Shown here in pieces: positions 22,048 through 30,835 of a stretch of DNA of 32,612 nt. The DNA is from Actinoallomurus sp048498315 (GTDB lineage: Bacteria > Actinomycetota > Actinomycetes > Streptosporangiales > Streptosporangiaceae): assembly GCA_048498315.1 (NCBI GenBank), contig JBEHYF010000056.1, positions 1-32,612 of the forward strand, written 5' to 3'. Positions within the stretch are counted from its first letter, which is position 1; each line of letters begins with the position of its first letter. Under the pieces are notes generated by a model, which worked only from the letters and a program-made list of their open reading frames with translations, searched no databases and was not told the origin of the DNA. Made by a program: the position numbers and the translations under genes.

Positions 22048-23288
22048 GCCTGTTCCGCTCCCTGCGCAACCGCAACTACCGGCTCTTCGCCTCCGGACAG
22101 GTGGTGTCGAACACCGGCACCTGGATGCAGCGCGTCGCCCAGGACTGGCTGGTGCTCAACCTGACGCACGGCAGCGGCACCGCGCTCGGCATCACGACCG
22201 GCCTGCAGTTCCTGCCGCTGCTGCTGTTCGGCCTGTACGGGGGGGTCGTCGCCGACCGGTACCGCAAGCGCCGCGTCCTCGTGATCACCCAGGCGGCCAT
22301 GGGCGCGCTCGCGCTCGTACTCGGCCTGCTGGCGGTGACGGGAACCGCGCAGGTGTGGCACGTGTACGCGCTCGCGTTCGGCCTCGGCCTGGCCACCGTG
22401 GTCGACAACCCGACGCGGCAGACGTTCGCCGTCGAGATGGTCGGCCGCGCGGACCTGTCCAACGCCATCGCGCTGAACAGCGCCATCTTCAACACCGCGC
22501 GCATCGTCGGCCCGGCCGTGGCCGGCGTGCTGATCGCGGTGATGGGCACCGGGCCGGTGTTCCTCGTCAACGCCGCGTCGTACGTCGCCGTGCTGACCGG
22601 CCTCGCCCTCATGCGCGAGGACGAGCTGCACCTTCCGGAGCCGGTCCCGCGCGCGAAGGGCCAGTTGCGCGAGGGCCTGCGCTACATCCGGCGGCGCCGC
22701 GACCTGATCATGGTGCTGACCATCGTGCTGTTCGTCGCCGCGTTCGGCATGAACTTCCAGATGACCACCGCGCTGATGAGCCGGCAGGTCTTCCACAGCG
22801 GCGCCTCGTCGTTCGGCCTTGCCTCGACCATGCTGGCGGTCGGCGCGCTGTCCGGCTCGCTGCTGGCCGCCCGGCGCCGCCGGCTGCGGATGCGGCTGCT
22901 GTTCGTCGCCGCGACCGTCTTCGGCGTGCTGGAGATCGCCACCGGCCTGATGCCGACGTACGTGACCTTCCTGGTGCTGCTGGTGCCGACCGGGATGGCG
23001 CTGCTGACCTTCAACACGGCGGCCAACGCGGTGATGCAGCTCAGTGTGCCCGCCGAAATGCGCGGCCGGGTCATGGGCCTGTACCTGCTGGTGTTCGCGG
23101 GCAGTTCGCCGGTCGGCTCCCCGCTGATCGGATGGCTGGCCGAGGTCTTCGGCGCCCGGTCGAGCCTGTACATCGGCGGCGTCGTCTCGCTCGCCGCCGT
23201 CGTCGGCGTGGCCGCCGTGATGGCGCCCCGCACCGCGCTCGCCGCCCTCCGTCCCCGCCGCCTCGGCCAGACCGGCCAGACCGGCTGA
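22044..23288 (+). CDS. MFS exporter coupled to MarR, probable CTG start
   Basis: A 414-residue, 12-helix transporter of the MFS_3 branch. It begins SLFRSLRNRNYRLFASGQVVSNTGTWMQRVAQDWLVL, which is the conserved first segment; GGVVADRYRKRRVLV is motif A; the second half has MRGRVMGLYLLVFAGSSPVGSPLIG. It probably exports a drug or metabolite under MarR control. The reading frame has no ATG, GTG or TTG near the correct position. The CTG at 22044 overlaps the MarR stop as CTGA, and relatives begin M-S-L-F-R-S at this codon. The nearest in-frame GTG lies about 90 nt inside marR and would add unrelated residues. A GTG-to-CTG change or a sequencing error is the alternative. Confidence 0.85.
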   Translation: MSLFRSLRNRNYRLFASGQVVSNTGTWMQRVAQDWLVLNLTHGSGTALGITTGLQFLPLLLFGLYGGVVADRYRKRRVLVITQAAMGALALVLGLLAVTGTAQVWHVYALAFGLGLATVVDNPTRQTFAVEMVGRADLSNAIALNSAIFNTARIVGPAVAGVLIAVMGTGPVFLVNAASYVAVLTGLALMREDELHLPEPVPRAKGQLREGLRYIRRRRDLIMVLTIVLFVAAFGMNFQMTTALMSRQVFHSGASSFGLASTMLAVGALSGSLLAARRRRLRMRLLFVAATVFGVLEIATGLMPTYVTFLVLLVPTGMALLTFNTAANAVMQLSVPAEMRGRVMGLYLLVFAGSSPVGSPLIGWLAEVFGARSSLYIGGVVSLAAVVGVAAVMAPRTALAALRPRRLGQTGQTG

Positions 23289-23440
23289 CCGGCGCGGGGA
23301 AGGCCGGCTCTGGCGGCCGGATCGCGCGAGCACGGACGGGCGCTCCAGCCCGGCGAGCCGCCGCGACCGGCGGCCGTGCGGCCGGGCGACACCTCGCGTG
23401 AGGGGGGCGGAACGGTGTGGGCCGGTGAGAGGGTGGGGAT

Positions 23441-23986
23441 GTGAGACTGTTCGTCGCGCTGGTGCCGCCGGAGGACGTTCTCGACGAGATCGCCGCGGCG
23501 TTCGGGCCGCACCACGACGCCTGGCCGGGGCTGCGCTGGACCCGCCGCGAGTCGTGGCACGTCACGCTGGCCTTCTACGGCGAGGTCGGCGACCGCGTCG
23601 CCGAACGGCTGCCCGCACGCCTCGAACGCGCCGCGGCCCGGCACCCGGCGCGGGAGCTGGCGTTCACGGGTGTGGGCGCGTTTCCGCGGCCGGTCGCCGC
23701 CCGCGTGCTGTGGACCGGCGTCGAGGCCGACCTGCGGCGCCTTGCCGAGTCGTGCGTCGCCGCCGGCCGCCGGGCGGGCGTCGACATCGACGATTCCAAG
23801 CGCTTCCACCCGCACCTGACGGTGGCGCGCGCCCGCGACCCGCTCGACGTACGGCCGCTCATCGACCGGCTGCGGGCCTACGCCGGCACGGCCTGGACGG
23901 CTGACGAGGTCCTTCTGATCCGCAGCCACCCGGGCCCGCGCCCGCGCTATGAGACCCTGCACCGCTGGCCCCTGCGCGGCGGCTGA
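23441..23986 (+). CDS. thpR: RNA 2',3'-cyclic phosphodiesterase (2H family)
   Basis: A 181-residue 2H-phosphoesterase. The paired catalytic motifs are HVTL (40-43) and HLTV (125-128). FVALVPPEDV at the N-terminus, ELAFTGVGAFP in the middle and LLIRSHPGPRPRYETLHRWPL at the end are typical of ThpR/LigT. The family hydrolyses 2',3'-cyclic phosphate ends of RNA and may seal RNA in reverse; the physiological role is unsettled. The GTG start follows a G-rich purine stretch (GAGAGGGTGGGGAT). Apparently monocistronic. The 152-nt spacer to the MFS gene shows no gene. Confidence 0.93.
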   Translation: MRLFVALVPPEDVLDEIAAAFGPHHDAWPGLRWTRRESWHVTLAFYGEVGDRVAERLPARLERAAARHPARELAFTGVGAFPRPVAARVLWTGVEADLRRLAESCVAAGRRAGVDIDDSKRFHPHLTVARARDPLDVRPLIDRLRAYAGTAWTADEVLLIRSHPGPRPRYETLHRWPLRGG

Positions 23987-24385
23987 CCGCTCGCCATCGG
24001 CGGCCGCTCGCGCCCACAGCACGAGACCGGTCCGCGCGCCGGCCGCCCCGCCCCCGCGGGCGCGGCTCGCCCGGCCGCCGCCGGGACGCGGCCCGGCCGC
24101 CTGCCGTCCGGAGCGCCCACGTCACCATCGCGAGGCCGTCCCCGCGCCGTCGGCCCGCCATCGGCGATCATTGGCGGCTCACGCCGTGGGCCGCGCGAAA
24201 CCGCCCTGGCACGGCGGCCCCCGGCACCGGCGGCCCCCGGCACCCACACCGACCGCACAGAGCCGCCGCTGACCCGCGGACCACCCCGCCACCGGCGGCC
24301 CCGACCCACAGAGGTCGCGCAAAGACCGCCCCCCGCGCGCCGGTCGGCCGGCGTCGGACCGCGGCATCCGCCGCGGCGGTGCGGA
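23987..24385. other. 399-nt GC-rich spacer between convergent genes
   Basis: No supported gene on either strand. It contains a 16-bp unit present twice in tandem (GGCGGCCCCCGGCACC, about 24213-24244) and scattered single variants of GGCGGCCCC. No clean terminator hairpin was picked out. Confidence 0.5.
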
Positions 24386-27300
24386 TCAGCCGAGGTCGGC
24401 CTCGGCGAGCAGGAGAGGCAGCGCGTCGGGGTCGCGCAGCACCGCCTCCGCGAGCAGGCGGTCGGCCCACCGCCCGCACGCCCACGCGAGCCCGCGGGCC
24501 AGGCCGGCGGGGCCGCTCGCGTGCACGACGCCGTCCTCATACCACCACGGGATCTCCTGGCCGTCCACGACCAGCCGCTCGTGGTGCACGTACGTCGCCG
24601 GCGCGCCGGGCAGGACCTCGCGGGCCACGGCCGGCACCGGGCGCTCCGAGCCGGACGATTCGATCACGCCGGGCACCGCATCGCCGGCGGTCGACAGTTC
24701 CAGCGCGTCGGCGAGGTGGACCGGCACAGGGAGCAGGGGCTGGCCGCGCAGCAGCGGCAACGCGTCGGGCCGGTCGACCACGATCGCGTCCTCCGCCGGG
24801 ACGACCTCGGGCTCGCCGTCGACGAGCGCGCGCACCCGGTCGGGCGGCTCGACCTCCAGCTCCTCGACGCGGGACAGCGCGTCCCACAGCGCGCGCAGCC
24901 GCTCCCGCGAGATCGCGCGGCCGGGGTCGGCCATGCGGTCGAGCAGCTCGGCCGGCCCGTCCGGCTCGGCGAGCAGCGCCGCCACCGTCGTGCGCACGCC
25001 GAGCGCGCGGGCGATCCCCGCGTCAAGGCCGCGCGGCGCCGGGTCGTACAGGCCGGCCAGCTCGTCCCCCATGCACAGCTCGCCCGGCCGGCGGCCGTCC
25101 AGCACGGGATGCCGCCGCAGCCACCATGCCGTGTAGGACGGCACCGTCACGGTGCGGCCGTCGGCGAGGACCGCGCGGGCCGACTCGACGACCGCCGCGC
25201 GCAGCGGCGGCTCGGCCAGCAGCCGCAGTGCGCCCGGCCAGTCGGCGACGAACTCCAGGTCGCGCACGGCGACGAACTCCGGCACGACGAACCCGTCGCC
25301 GAGCCGCCCCATCCATTCCTCCTCGCCGTCGAGGTGGAACCCCGGCTCGATCACGTCCTCGGCACGGACCAGCGCGAACGTCCGCAGCACGCCGACCGCC
25401 TCCAGCACCCCCGCGCCGTACCGCTCGACGAGGTCGCCGTCGACGACGCCGAACGGCGCGTCCTCCGCGATGACCTCCCCCAGGGGAGCGTCCGGGAGCA
25501 GTAGCTCGCCGGCCGGGTACAGGTCGCCGTCGGCGCCGGGCAACGCCAGCTCGGCCAGCCACGGCTGGTCGCCGGGGCGCAGAGCGGCACGCTCGGCGAG
25601 CGTGAGGACGGCGTGCCAGATCGGCTCGGGGTCGTCCTCGTCGTACGAGGCGGCGACCGCGGCGCGGGTCGCGGCGTTCGTGAGCACGGCGGCCGGCCCC
25701 GCCTCGACCGCGCCCAGCCGCAGCAGCAGCGGGTGCACGGCCTCCGGGTGGACGATCCGCAGGCCGAGCGCGTCCAGGCCCTCGGGGTCGGTGACCAGCA
25801 GCCCGCGAGGCCCGCGCACAGTGCGGCCGTCGGCGAGCGGCACCGGGAGCCCGGCCAGCGCGTCGCGGTCGGCGCCGTCGAGCGCCGCGTACAGCCGTCG
25901 CCACCACACCGGCTCGCGTTCCAGCCCGGCCAGCGCATCGGCGACGTCAGCGAGGCCGAGGCGCCGCACACCCAGGGCGGCCAGGCCGGGATGCCGCGCC
26001 GGCCATCCGGCGGGCAGCAGCCCGGGAACCACCTCGGCCAGCACCTCCGGCAGGCCCGCCGGCCCGTCGACCACCACGGCGTCCCGCCCGCGGACGAGGA
26101 TGCGTCCCGCACCGCCGTCCCGGCCGGTGCCGCCCCGGTCAGTGCTGTCCCGGCCGACGGCGATCGGGAGCAGCGGCACATCGGGCAGGCGGGCGAGGAT
26201 GGCACGGCGGATCTTCGCGTCCAGCTCGCCCTTGGCGACCGGACCCGGTACCAGGTCGAGCAGGCTCGGGTCCGGCGGGAGCAGCGCGAGGTACGCCTCG
26301 GCGGCGCGCTCGACGAGGAAGTCGGTCAGCGGGCCGGGTGCGACGTGCCGGCGGTCGGGGGCGAGCGGGAACGAGGCGATGAGCAGCGCGGGCAGCCCGA
26401 GCGGCTCGTCGCTCGGCGTGGGCGCGTGCACGACGGCCGGCACGTCGTCCGGCAGCGGGTCGCCCGCGACCGCCCAGCGGACCTGCCAGAACGGGCGCTC
26501 CTCGACCGGGCGGTCGGCCATCAGATCGGGCGCCACCGCGCCGTGCGCCTCCGACGTGCGCCACGTCGTGCCGCCGACGACGACCGACCCGGTGCCGCCG
26601 GCCGCGTCGGGCGGCCGGTTCCAGCCGGCGCGCAGCGTCCGCGTCTCTGCCCCGGCCTCGATGACCACCTCGGCCAGTGCGGGAAGGGCGAGCAGCAGCG
26701 CCGGGCCCGTCTCGGCCAGCAGCCGCCGGACCAGCGCCTCGGCGTCGGCGTCGCGCAGCGGCAGCCGCACGAGCGTGTCGAAACCCTCCGGAACGGACGC
26801 CTCATCGTCCGGCAGGGCGAACGGAAGCCGCAGCACCGGAACGTTCCCGCCACGGCGGCCGAGCTCGTCGGCGAGCACGGGGATCGCGGCGACCGCTCGC
26901 CGCGTCCGCTCCGCCGACCAGCACACTCCGCGCACCGGCGAACCACCGCCCGCCCTTGCGGCCGCGTGGGCGGCGGGATCGGGCACCGGACGGTGCCCGG
27001 CTCGGTACGGACCGCCCGCCTCCGATGGCATGCCCCCGGCGTCGTGTCCGGCGAGCGCGCCGCCCCCGGCAACGGCCGGCCCGCCGTCCGCGCGTGCTCC
27101 ACCGGACCGGGCCCGGTCGGAAGGGCCCCCGAGATCGCTCTCGCCCGGGCCGTCCGCCTCCGACCACCGCATTCCCCCGGCGTGCCGTCCGCCGGCGGCG
27201 GGCGGCCTCCCGGAGACCGGGTCATGCCCGGAGGCCCCCGCATCGTGGGAGGCCCCGTGGGCGCCGTGCGCTCCGGTTCCCGGCTCGCCGGCCGCCGTGC

Positions 27301-27775
27301 CGGATCGGGCCGCCGCGTCCGCCTCCCCCGCCGTTCCGCCGGACGCGGCCGCTCCCGCGTCCGGGGCGTACCGGGAGACGATGGACGGGGCGTCGCTGAC
27401 GGCGACGACGGCGGCGAAGCCGACGCCGAAGCGGCCCGCCGAGCCGGGCTGGTCGCGCTTGGCCGAGGCGCGCAGGGTGCTCAGCGCCTCGACGCCCGCG
27501 GCGTCAAGCGGCGCGCCGGTGTTCGCCGCGGTGAGCACCCCGTCGCGCAGGGCGAGGTGCAGCCGGCCGGGGACGCCGGCGCGGGCGGCGGCGTCGGCGG
27601 CGTTCTGCGCCAGCTCGACGATCACGCGGTCGCGGTAGCCGCCGCGGGCGTGGTCCTCCTCGGCGTTGGCGTCCTCGCGGAACCGGGCCGGCGACGCCGC
27701 CCAGGCGGCGAGCACCCGGTCACGGAGGGCCGCCGTCGCGAACGGGTCGCCGGCCGGGTCGGATGGAAGGCGCAT
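24386..27775 (-). CDS. Giant sacsin/Hsp90-like GHKL ATPase with a low-complexity insertion
   Basis: A 1129-residue cytoplasmic protein of the actinobacterial Hsp90-like/sacsin-N-terminal family. The GHKL ATPase is at about 30-130: N-box ELAQNAADA (54-62; E54, N58, D61), ANTGAPLD (84-91), and glycine box GRFGVGFAAVVAV (114-126). The remaining 800 residues alternate alpha/beta segments without other named domains that I can see; VWWRRL, VTDPEGLDALGLRIVHP and PAGLARGLAWACGRWADRLLAE recur in family members. Such proteins are thought to be chaperone-like; no substrate is known. Residues 136-282 (27370-26930) are an Ala/Gly-rich, apparently disordered insertion separating SIVSRYA from RGVCWSAERTRR, which normally adjoin. 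The ATG at 27775 has no good ribosome-binding site; it follows the DUF3027 stop by 13 nt, implying coupling. Confidence 0.82.
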   Translation of the reverse strand: MRLPSDPAGDPFATAALRDRVLAAWAASPARFREDANAEEDHARGGYRDRVIVELAQNAADAAARAGVPGRLHLALRDGVLTAANTGAPLDAAGVEALSTLRASAKRDQPGSAGRFGVGFAAVVAVSDAPSIVSRYAPDAGAAASGGTAGEADAAARSGTAAGEPGTGAHGAHGASHDAGASGHDPVSGRPPAAGGRHAGGMRWSEADGPGESDLGGPSDRARSGGARADGGPAVAGGGALAGHDAGGMPSEAGGPYRAGHRPVPDPAAHAAARAGGGSPVRGVCWSAERTRRAVAAIPVLADELGRRGGNVPVLRLPFALPDDEASVPEGFDTLVRLPLRDADAEALVRRLLAETGPALLLALPALAEVVIEAGAETRTLRAGWNRPPDAAGGTGSVVVGGTTWRTSEAHGAVAPDLMADRPVEERPFWQVRWAVAGDPLPDDVPAVVHAPTPSDEPLGLPALLIASFPLAPDRRHVAPGPLTDFLVERAAEAYLALLPPDPSLLDLVPGPVAKGELDAKIRRAILARLPDVPLLPIAVGRDSTDRGGTGRDGGAGRILVRGRDAVVVDGPAGLPEVLAEVVPGLLPAGWPARHPGLAALGVRRLGLADVADALAGLEREPVWWRRLYAALDGADRDALAGLPVPLADGRTVRGPRGLLVTDPEGLDALGLRIVHPEAVHPLLLRLGAVEAGPAAVLTNAATRAAVAASYDEDDPEPIWHAVLTLAERAALRPGDQPWLAELALPGADGDLYPAGELLLPDAPLGEVIAEDAPFGVVDGDLVERYGAGVLEAVGVLRTFALVRAEDVIEPGFHLDGEEEWMGRLGDGFVVPEFVAVRDLEFVADWPGALRLLAEPPLRAAVVESARAVLADGRTVTVPSYTAWWLRRHPVLDGRRPGELCMGDELAGLYDPAPRGLDAGIARALGVRTTVAALLAEPDGPAELLDRMADPGRAISRERLRALWDALSRVEELEVEPPDRVRALVDGEPEVVPAEDAIVVDRPDALPLLRGQPLLPVPVHLADALELSTAGDAVPGVIESSGSERPVPAVAREVLPGAPATYVHHERLVVDGQEIPWWYEDGVVHASGPAGLARGLAWACGRWADRLLAEAVLRDPDALPLLLAEADLG

Positions 27776-27788
27776 CGGGACGGGCCGG

Positions 27789-28595
27789 TCAGCTGTGACC
27801 GAGGGCCTCCTCGTCGGTCAAGGACGACGACGGCATGACGTCGTAGCCGAGTTCGTCGACGATCGGCGGCGCCGTCTCGTTCGGGGACGCCACGACGGCC
27901 TCCGAGTGCGCGCCGCACCCGTGGTCGACGGCGACGACCTTGCCGTCGTCGGGCGCGTACTGGTTGGCGCACACGCCGAACGCCTGACGCAGCGACCCGG
28001 TGAGCGGCACGAAGAATCCGCAGGTGCCGCAGTGCGCGGGAGCCGAGCGGGCCAGGGGCGCGTCGGGGCCGGGGTCGCCGGAGTGCCACCGGGCGGCGGC
28101 CTCGTCGCGGCCTTCGGCGGACAGCACGCGCGGCTTGCCCAGGCCGAGCTCCCAGCCGAGCTCGGCGTCGATCTCGTCGGTGTCGGTGAAGCCGGGCGCC
28201 AGGCGGGGGTCGTCGGGCGCGGTGGGCAGCAGATCGCCCGGGCCCAGGTCGCCGGGGCGCAGCCGCTCGCTCCACGGCACCCATGCGGGGGCGAGCATGG
28301 CGTCGTCGCCGGGGAGCAGGACGCTCTCGCTGACGGTGACGTTCTTGGCCCGTGCGGCACGGACGACCGAGACGGCCCAGCGCCAGCCCCGGTAGGCCGG
28401 ATCCAGGCACTCGAAGTAGTGGGTGACCACCCGGTCGCCCTCCGCCACCAGGCCGACGTGCTCGCCGACGTACTCGGGCCGGGAGATCTCCTCGGCCGCC
28501 GCGCGCGCCAGGTCGACCGCTGCTGCTGCGGCGGCGTCGATCGCGGGCGTACGGCCGCGCCGGGCGGCCGCGCTGGTGGAACGCACAGGACTCAC
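27789..28595 (-). CDS. DUF3027 protein
   Basis: A 268-residue cytoplasmic protein of the actinobacterial DUF3027 family, function unknown. The N-terminal part has ARAAAEEISRPEYVGEHVGLVAEGDRVVTHYFECLDPAYRGWRWAVSVVRAARAKNVTVSE; the middle has LLPGDDAMLAPAWVPWSERLRPGDLGPGD. A probable zinc site lies in the C-terminal third: CGTCGFF, then a cysteine in FGVCANQYAPDDG and another in HGCGAHSE. Start: GTG at 28595 (VSPVRS), since a -10-like GACAAT ends 7 nt upstream; a GTG at 28601 is the alternative. It is the first gene of a likely two-gene unit with the giant ATPase, and diverges from an MFS gene. This pairing is, to my knowledge, common in actinobacteria. Confidence 0.88.
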   Translation of the reverse strand: MSPVRSTSAAARRGRTPAIDAAAAAAVDLARAAAEEISRPEYVGEHVGLVAEGDRVVTHYFECLDPAYRGWRWAVSVVRAARAKNVTVSESVLLPGDDAMLAPAWVPWSERLRPGDLGPGDLLPTAPDDPRLAPGFTDTDEIDAELGWELGLGKPRVLSAEGRDEAAARWHSGDPGPDAPLARSAPAHCGTCGFFVPLTGSLRQAFGVCANQYAPDDGKVVAVDHGCGAHSEAVVASPNETAPPIVDELGYDVMPSSSLTDEEALGHS

Positions 28596-28602
28596 ATACA
28601 CG

Positions 28603-28608
28603 ATTGTC
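28603..28608 (-). promoter_or_regulatory. Candidate -10 of leaderless DUF3027 promoter
   Basis: GACAAT on the minus strand differs from TANNNT at the first base and ends 7 nt before the GTG at 28595. Confidence 0.35.
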
Positions 28609-28622
28609 GCCCATCGATGGGC
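28609..28622. promoter_or_regulatory. 14-bp perfect palindrome in the divergent spacer
   Basis: GCCCATCGATGGGC lies between the DUF3027 and MFS promoters. It could be an operator shared by both genes. No regulator is assigned. Confidence 0.35.
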
Positions 28623-28642
28623 ATGGGTTCGCCCTGAAGAGG

Positions 28643-28648
28643 CAGACT
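28643..28648 (+). promoter_or_regulatory. Candidate -10 of leaderless MFS promoter
   Basis: CAGACT keeps the conserved A and final T of TANNNT and ends 7 nt before the ATG at 28656, which has no ribosome-binding site. Confidence 0.35.
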
Positions 28649-28655
28649 TGACGGC

Positions 28656-30146
28656 ATGAGTTGGTGGTCACGGATCGGCGCCGCGGCACGGTCGGCGCGA
28701 TCGGTGGCACGGAAGATCGGGCGGGCCACCCGCCGGGCCACCCACGCGGGCGGTGCGGGGCGCAGCGGCCTCGGCAGCCTGATCGAGCTCAACGCCGTGA
28801 ACAGCGCGGGTGACGCGCTGATCGCGGTGGCGCTGGCCGGCACCATGTTCTTCAGCCTCGACGTGCAGCAGGCGCGCGGCCAGGTGGCGCTTTACCTGCT
28901 CGTGACGATGGCGCCGTTCGCCCTGGTCGCGCCGCTGATCGGGCCGGCGCTGGACAACCTTCGGCACGCGCGCCGGGTGGCGATCGCGGGCACGATGCTG
29001 GCCCGAGGGCTGCTGTGCTGGGGCATGGGCGGCGCGGTCCTGCACAAGGACCCGGTGACCCTGATGCCGGCGGCGTTCGGCGCGCTGGTGCTGTCGAAGG
29101 CGTTCGGGGTGTCGCGCAGCGCGGTCACGCCGCGCGTGCTGCCAGAGGGCCTGGGCCTGGTGACCGCGAACGCGCGGACGTCGTTCATCGGCGTCGTCGC
29201 CGCGTCGATCATGGCGCCGGTGGGCGCGGGCCTGATCGCGCTCACCAACGCCGGCTGGGCGCTGCGGCTCGCCACGGTCGTGTTCCTCGCCGGCGCGATC
29301 CTCGGGGTCCGCCTTCCGTCGCACGTCGACACCCCGGCGGCCGATCCGCGTGCCGACGACCGCGCAGCGGCCGGCGGCACGGTGCCCGGTGCGGTGGCCG
29401 GCGGCGCGACGCCCCGCGGCGCGGCCGGGCACGACGGTGCGGGGCCGGGCGGGGCGGGCGCGGAACCGCGGTCCGGGCGCGGGGCGCCGCGTGCGGGCGG
29501 CGGGCGCTGGCGCACTCTGCTGCGGGTGGGCCCGGTGGTCGGCGAGGCGATGCTGGCGAACGCGGCGCTGCGGGCGCTCGCCGGCTTCCTGCTCCTGTAC
29601 CTGGCGTTCCTGCTGCGCACCACGTCGTTCGCCCGCCCGCTGTCGCAGAACATCGCGCTCGGCGTGCTGGCCGCAGCGGCCGGGGCCGGCGGTCTGGCCG
29701 GAACCGGCGTGGGCGCGCTGATCAAGGGCCGGGCGCCGCGGGCGATCCTGCTCGGCACGGTGCTGGCCGCCACGGTCACCGCGGGCGTGTGCGCGGCGTT
29801 CTTCGGGCCGGTCGCCGCGCTGGTGGTGGCGTTCGTCGGGGCGCTCGGCCAGTCGCTGGGCAAGCTGGGCCTCGACGCGACGGTGCAGCGCGAGGTGCCA
29901 GAGGAGATCCGCTCGTCGACGCTGGCGGTCTCCGAGACGGTCCACCAGCTCGTCTGGGTGGTGGGCGGGCTGCTCGGGCTGGCCATGTCGATCGTCGCCT
30001 CGAACGGCCGGGTGGCGCTGTCGGCCGTCGCTGCGGTGCTGGCGGCGTCACTGCTGGTGCTCGTCCGGCCCCACGCGCGCCGCCGCGCTGTACGCCGGCG
30101 GCGCGCCGCGGACAGCGAACCCAGCGTCGCCGACACGACCGCCTGA
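28656..30146 (+). CDS. MFS transporter diverging from DUF3027
   Basis: A 496-residue multi-pass membrane protein. A basic amphipathic N-terminus (about 1-40) leads into the first helix (SLIELNAVNSAGDALIAVALAGTMFFSL), then about 11 more. In the central loop between the two halves (about 224-286) lies a Gly/Ala/Pro-rich hydrophilic segment longer than usual for the family. The second half ends with VPEEIRSSTLAVSETVHQLVWVVGGLLGLAMSIV and a basic tail. Substrate unknown. In related actinomycetes this transporter type is found beside DUF3027, suggesting a conserved but uncharacterised neighbourhood. The ATG at 28656 is supported by the -10 spacing. Confidence 0.85.
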   Translation: MSWWSRIGAAARSARSVARKIGRATRRATHAGGAGRSGLGSLIELNAVNSAGDALIAVALAGTMFFSLDVQQARGQVALYLLVTMAPFALVAPLIGPALDNLRHARRVAIAGTMLARGLLCWGMGGAVLHKDPVTLMPAAFGALVLSKAFGVSRSAVTPRVLPEGLGLVTANARTSFIGVVAASIMAPVGAGLIALTNAGWALRLATVVFLAGAILGVRLPSHVDTPAADPRADDRAAAGGTVPGAVAGGATPRGAAGHDGAGPGGAGAEPRSGRGAPRAGGGRWRTLLRVGPVVGEAMLANAALRALAGFLLLYLAFLLRTTSFARPLSQNIALGVLAAAAGAGGLAGTGVGALIKGRAPRAILLGTVLAATVTAGVCAAFFGPVAALVVAFVGALGQSLGKLGLDATVQREVPEEIRSSTLAVSETVHQLVWVVGGLLGLAMSIVASNGRVALSAVAAVLAASLLVLVRPHARRRAVRRRRAADSEPSVADTTA

Positions 30147-30412
30147 GCCACGCCCGGCCTACGCCCGGCCCGGCCGCCGCCGCCGCGACCGCGCGGGACG
30201 GCGCACGCCGCCACGGACCGACGCGGCTTCCCGCCGTCCCGGCCGCCCCGGCCGCGTTCGCATGCGGGCGTACCCGGGCCGTCCAGGACATCGGCCCGTC
30301 CCGCCCGGGATGCATGCCGCCTCGCGGCGCCGGTGCCGTGGACGTCGCCGTCGCGTCACGGGCGGCAGGCGACCGCCCGCCCGCGTGGCGGGGCGGCGCG
30401 AACCGGCGTGCG
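30147..30412. other. 266-nt GC-rich spacer between convergent MFS and csp genes
   Basis: No gene recognised. Short repeats of the GGCCGCC/GCCCGGCC kind fill the first half; there is no single dominant hairpin. Confidence 0.45.
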
Positions 30413-30799
30413 TTACCTGGGGTCGAGGTCGTCGGCGACCGCGCGCAGCACCTCGCCGATCTTCTTGGCCACCCGGCCCTCGGGGTGCTTGCCACGCCGG
30501 TACGTGGTGGAGATGCCGTCGAGGAGCTTGATGAGATCCTCGACGATCACCACCATCTCGTCCGGCTTCTTACGCTTGGCCTTGACGACCGACGGCGGGT
30601 TCCCCAGCGGGCGCACGGTCAGTGCCTGCTGGCCCTTGCGGCCCTCGACCACCCCGAACTCCACCCGCTGGCCGGATTTGAGCGAGGCCACTCCTGCGGG
30701 TAGCGCGGTGGAATGGACGAAGACCTCCCCGCCGTCGTCGCGGGTGAGGAAGCCGAATCCCTTCTCGGCGTCGTACCACTTGACCTTGCCAGTGGGCAC
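30413..30799 (-). CDS. Cold-shock-domain protein with C-terminal extension
   Basis: A 128-residue nucleic-acid-binding protein. The cold-shock domain is at 1-67: GKVKWYDAEKGFGFLTRDDG (RNP1 KGFGFLTR) and EVFVHSTAL (RNP2), ending with LTVRPLG. A basic linker (KAKRKK) and a helical extension of about 50 residues (EMVVIVEDLIKLLDGISTTYRRGKHPEGRVAKKIGEVLRAVADDL) follow; typical bacterial CspA proteins are about 67 residues. Actinobacterial homologues with this extension are known to me, so it is not a fusion artefact. It probably acts as an RNA chaperone; no target is evident. GTG start at 30799, with GAGG 6 nt upstream. It lies 45 nt downstream of the HAD gene, on the same strand, beyond a hairpin. 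Confidence 0.93.
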   Translation of the reverse strand: MPTGKVKWYDAEKGFGFLTRDDGGEVFVHSTALPAGVASLKSGQRVEFGVVEGRKGQQALTVRPLGNPPSVVKAKRKKPDEMVVIVEDLIKLLDGISTTYRRGKHPEGRVAKKIGEVLRAVADDLDPR

Positions 30800-30835
30800 A
30801 GGAGACCTCGTTGCTAGCTCTCGTCCGGGTGGGTC

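Noticed and set aside
25152..27638. 828-codon plus-strand open frame opposite the giant ATPase
   Set aside because: Ser/Arg/Pro-rich low-complexity translation, typical antisense reading; the minus strand shows GHKL motifs.
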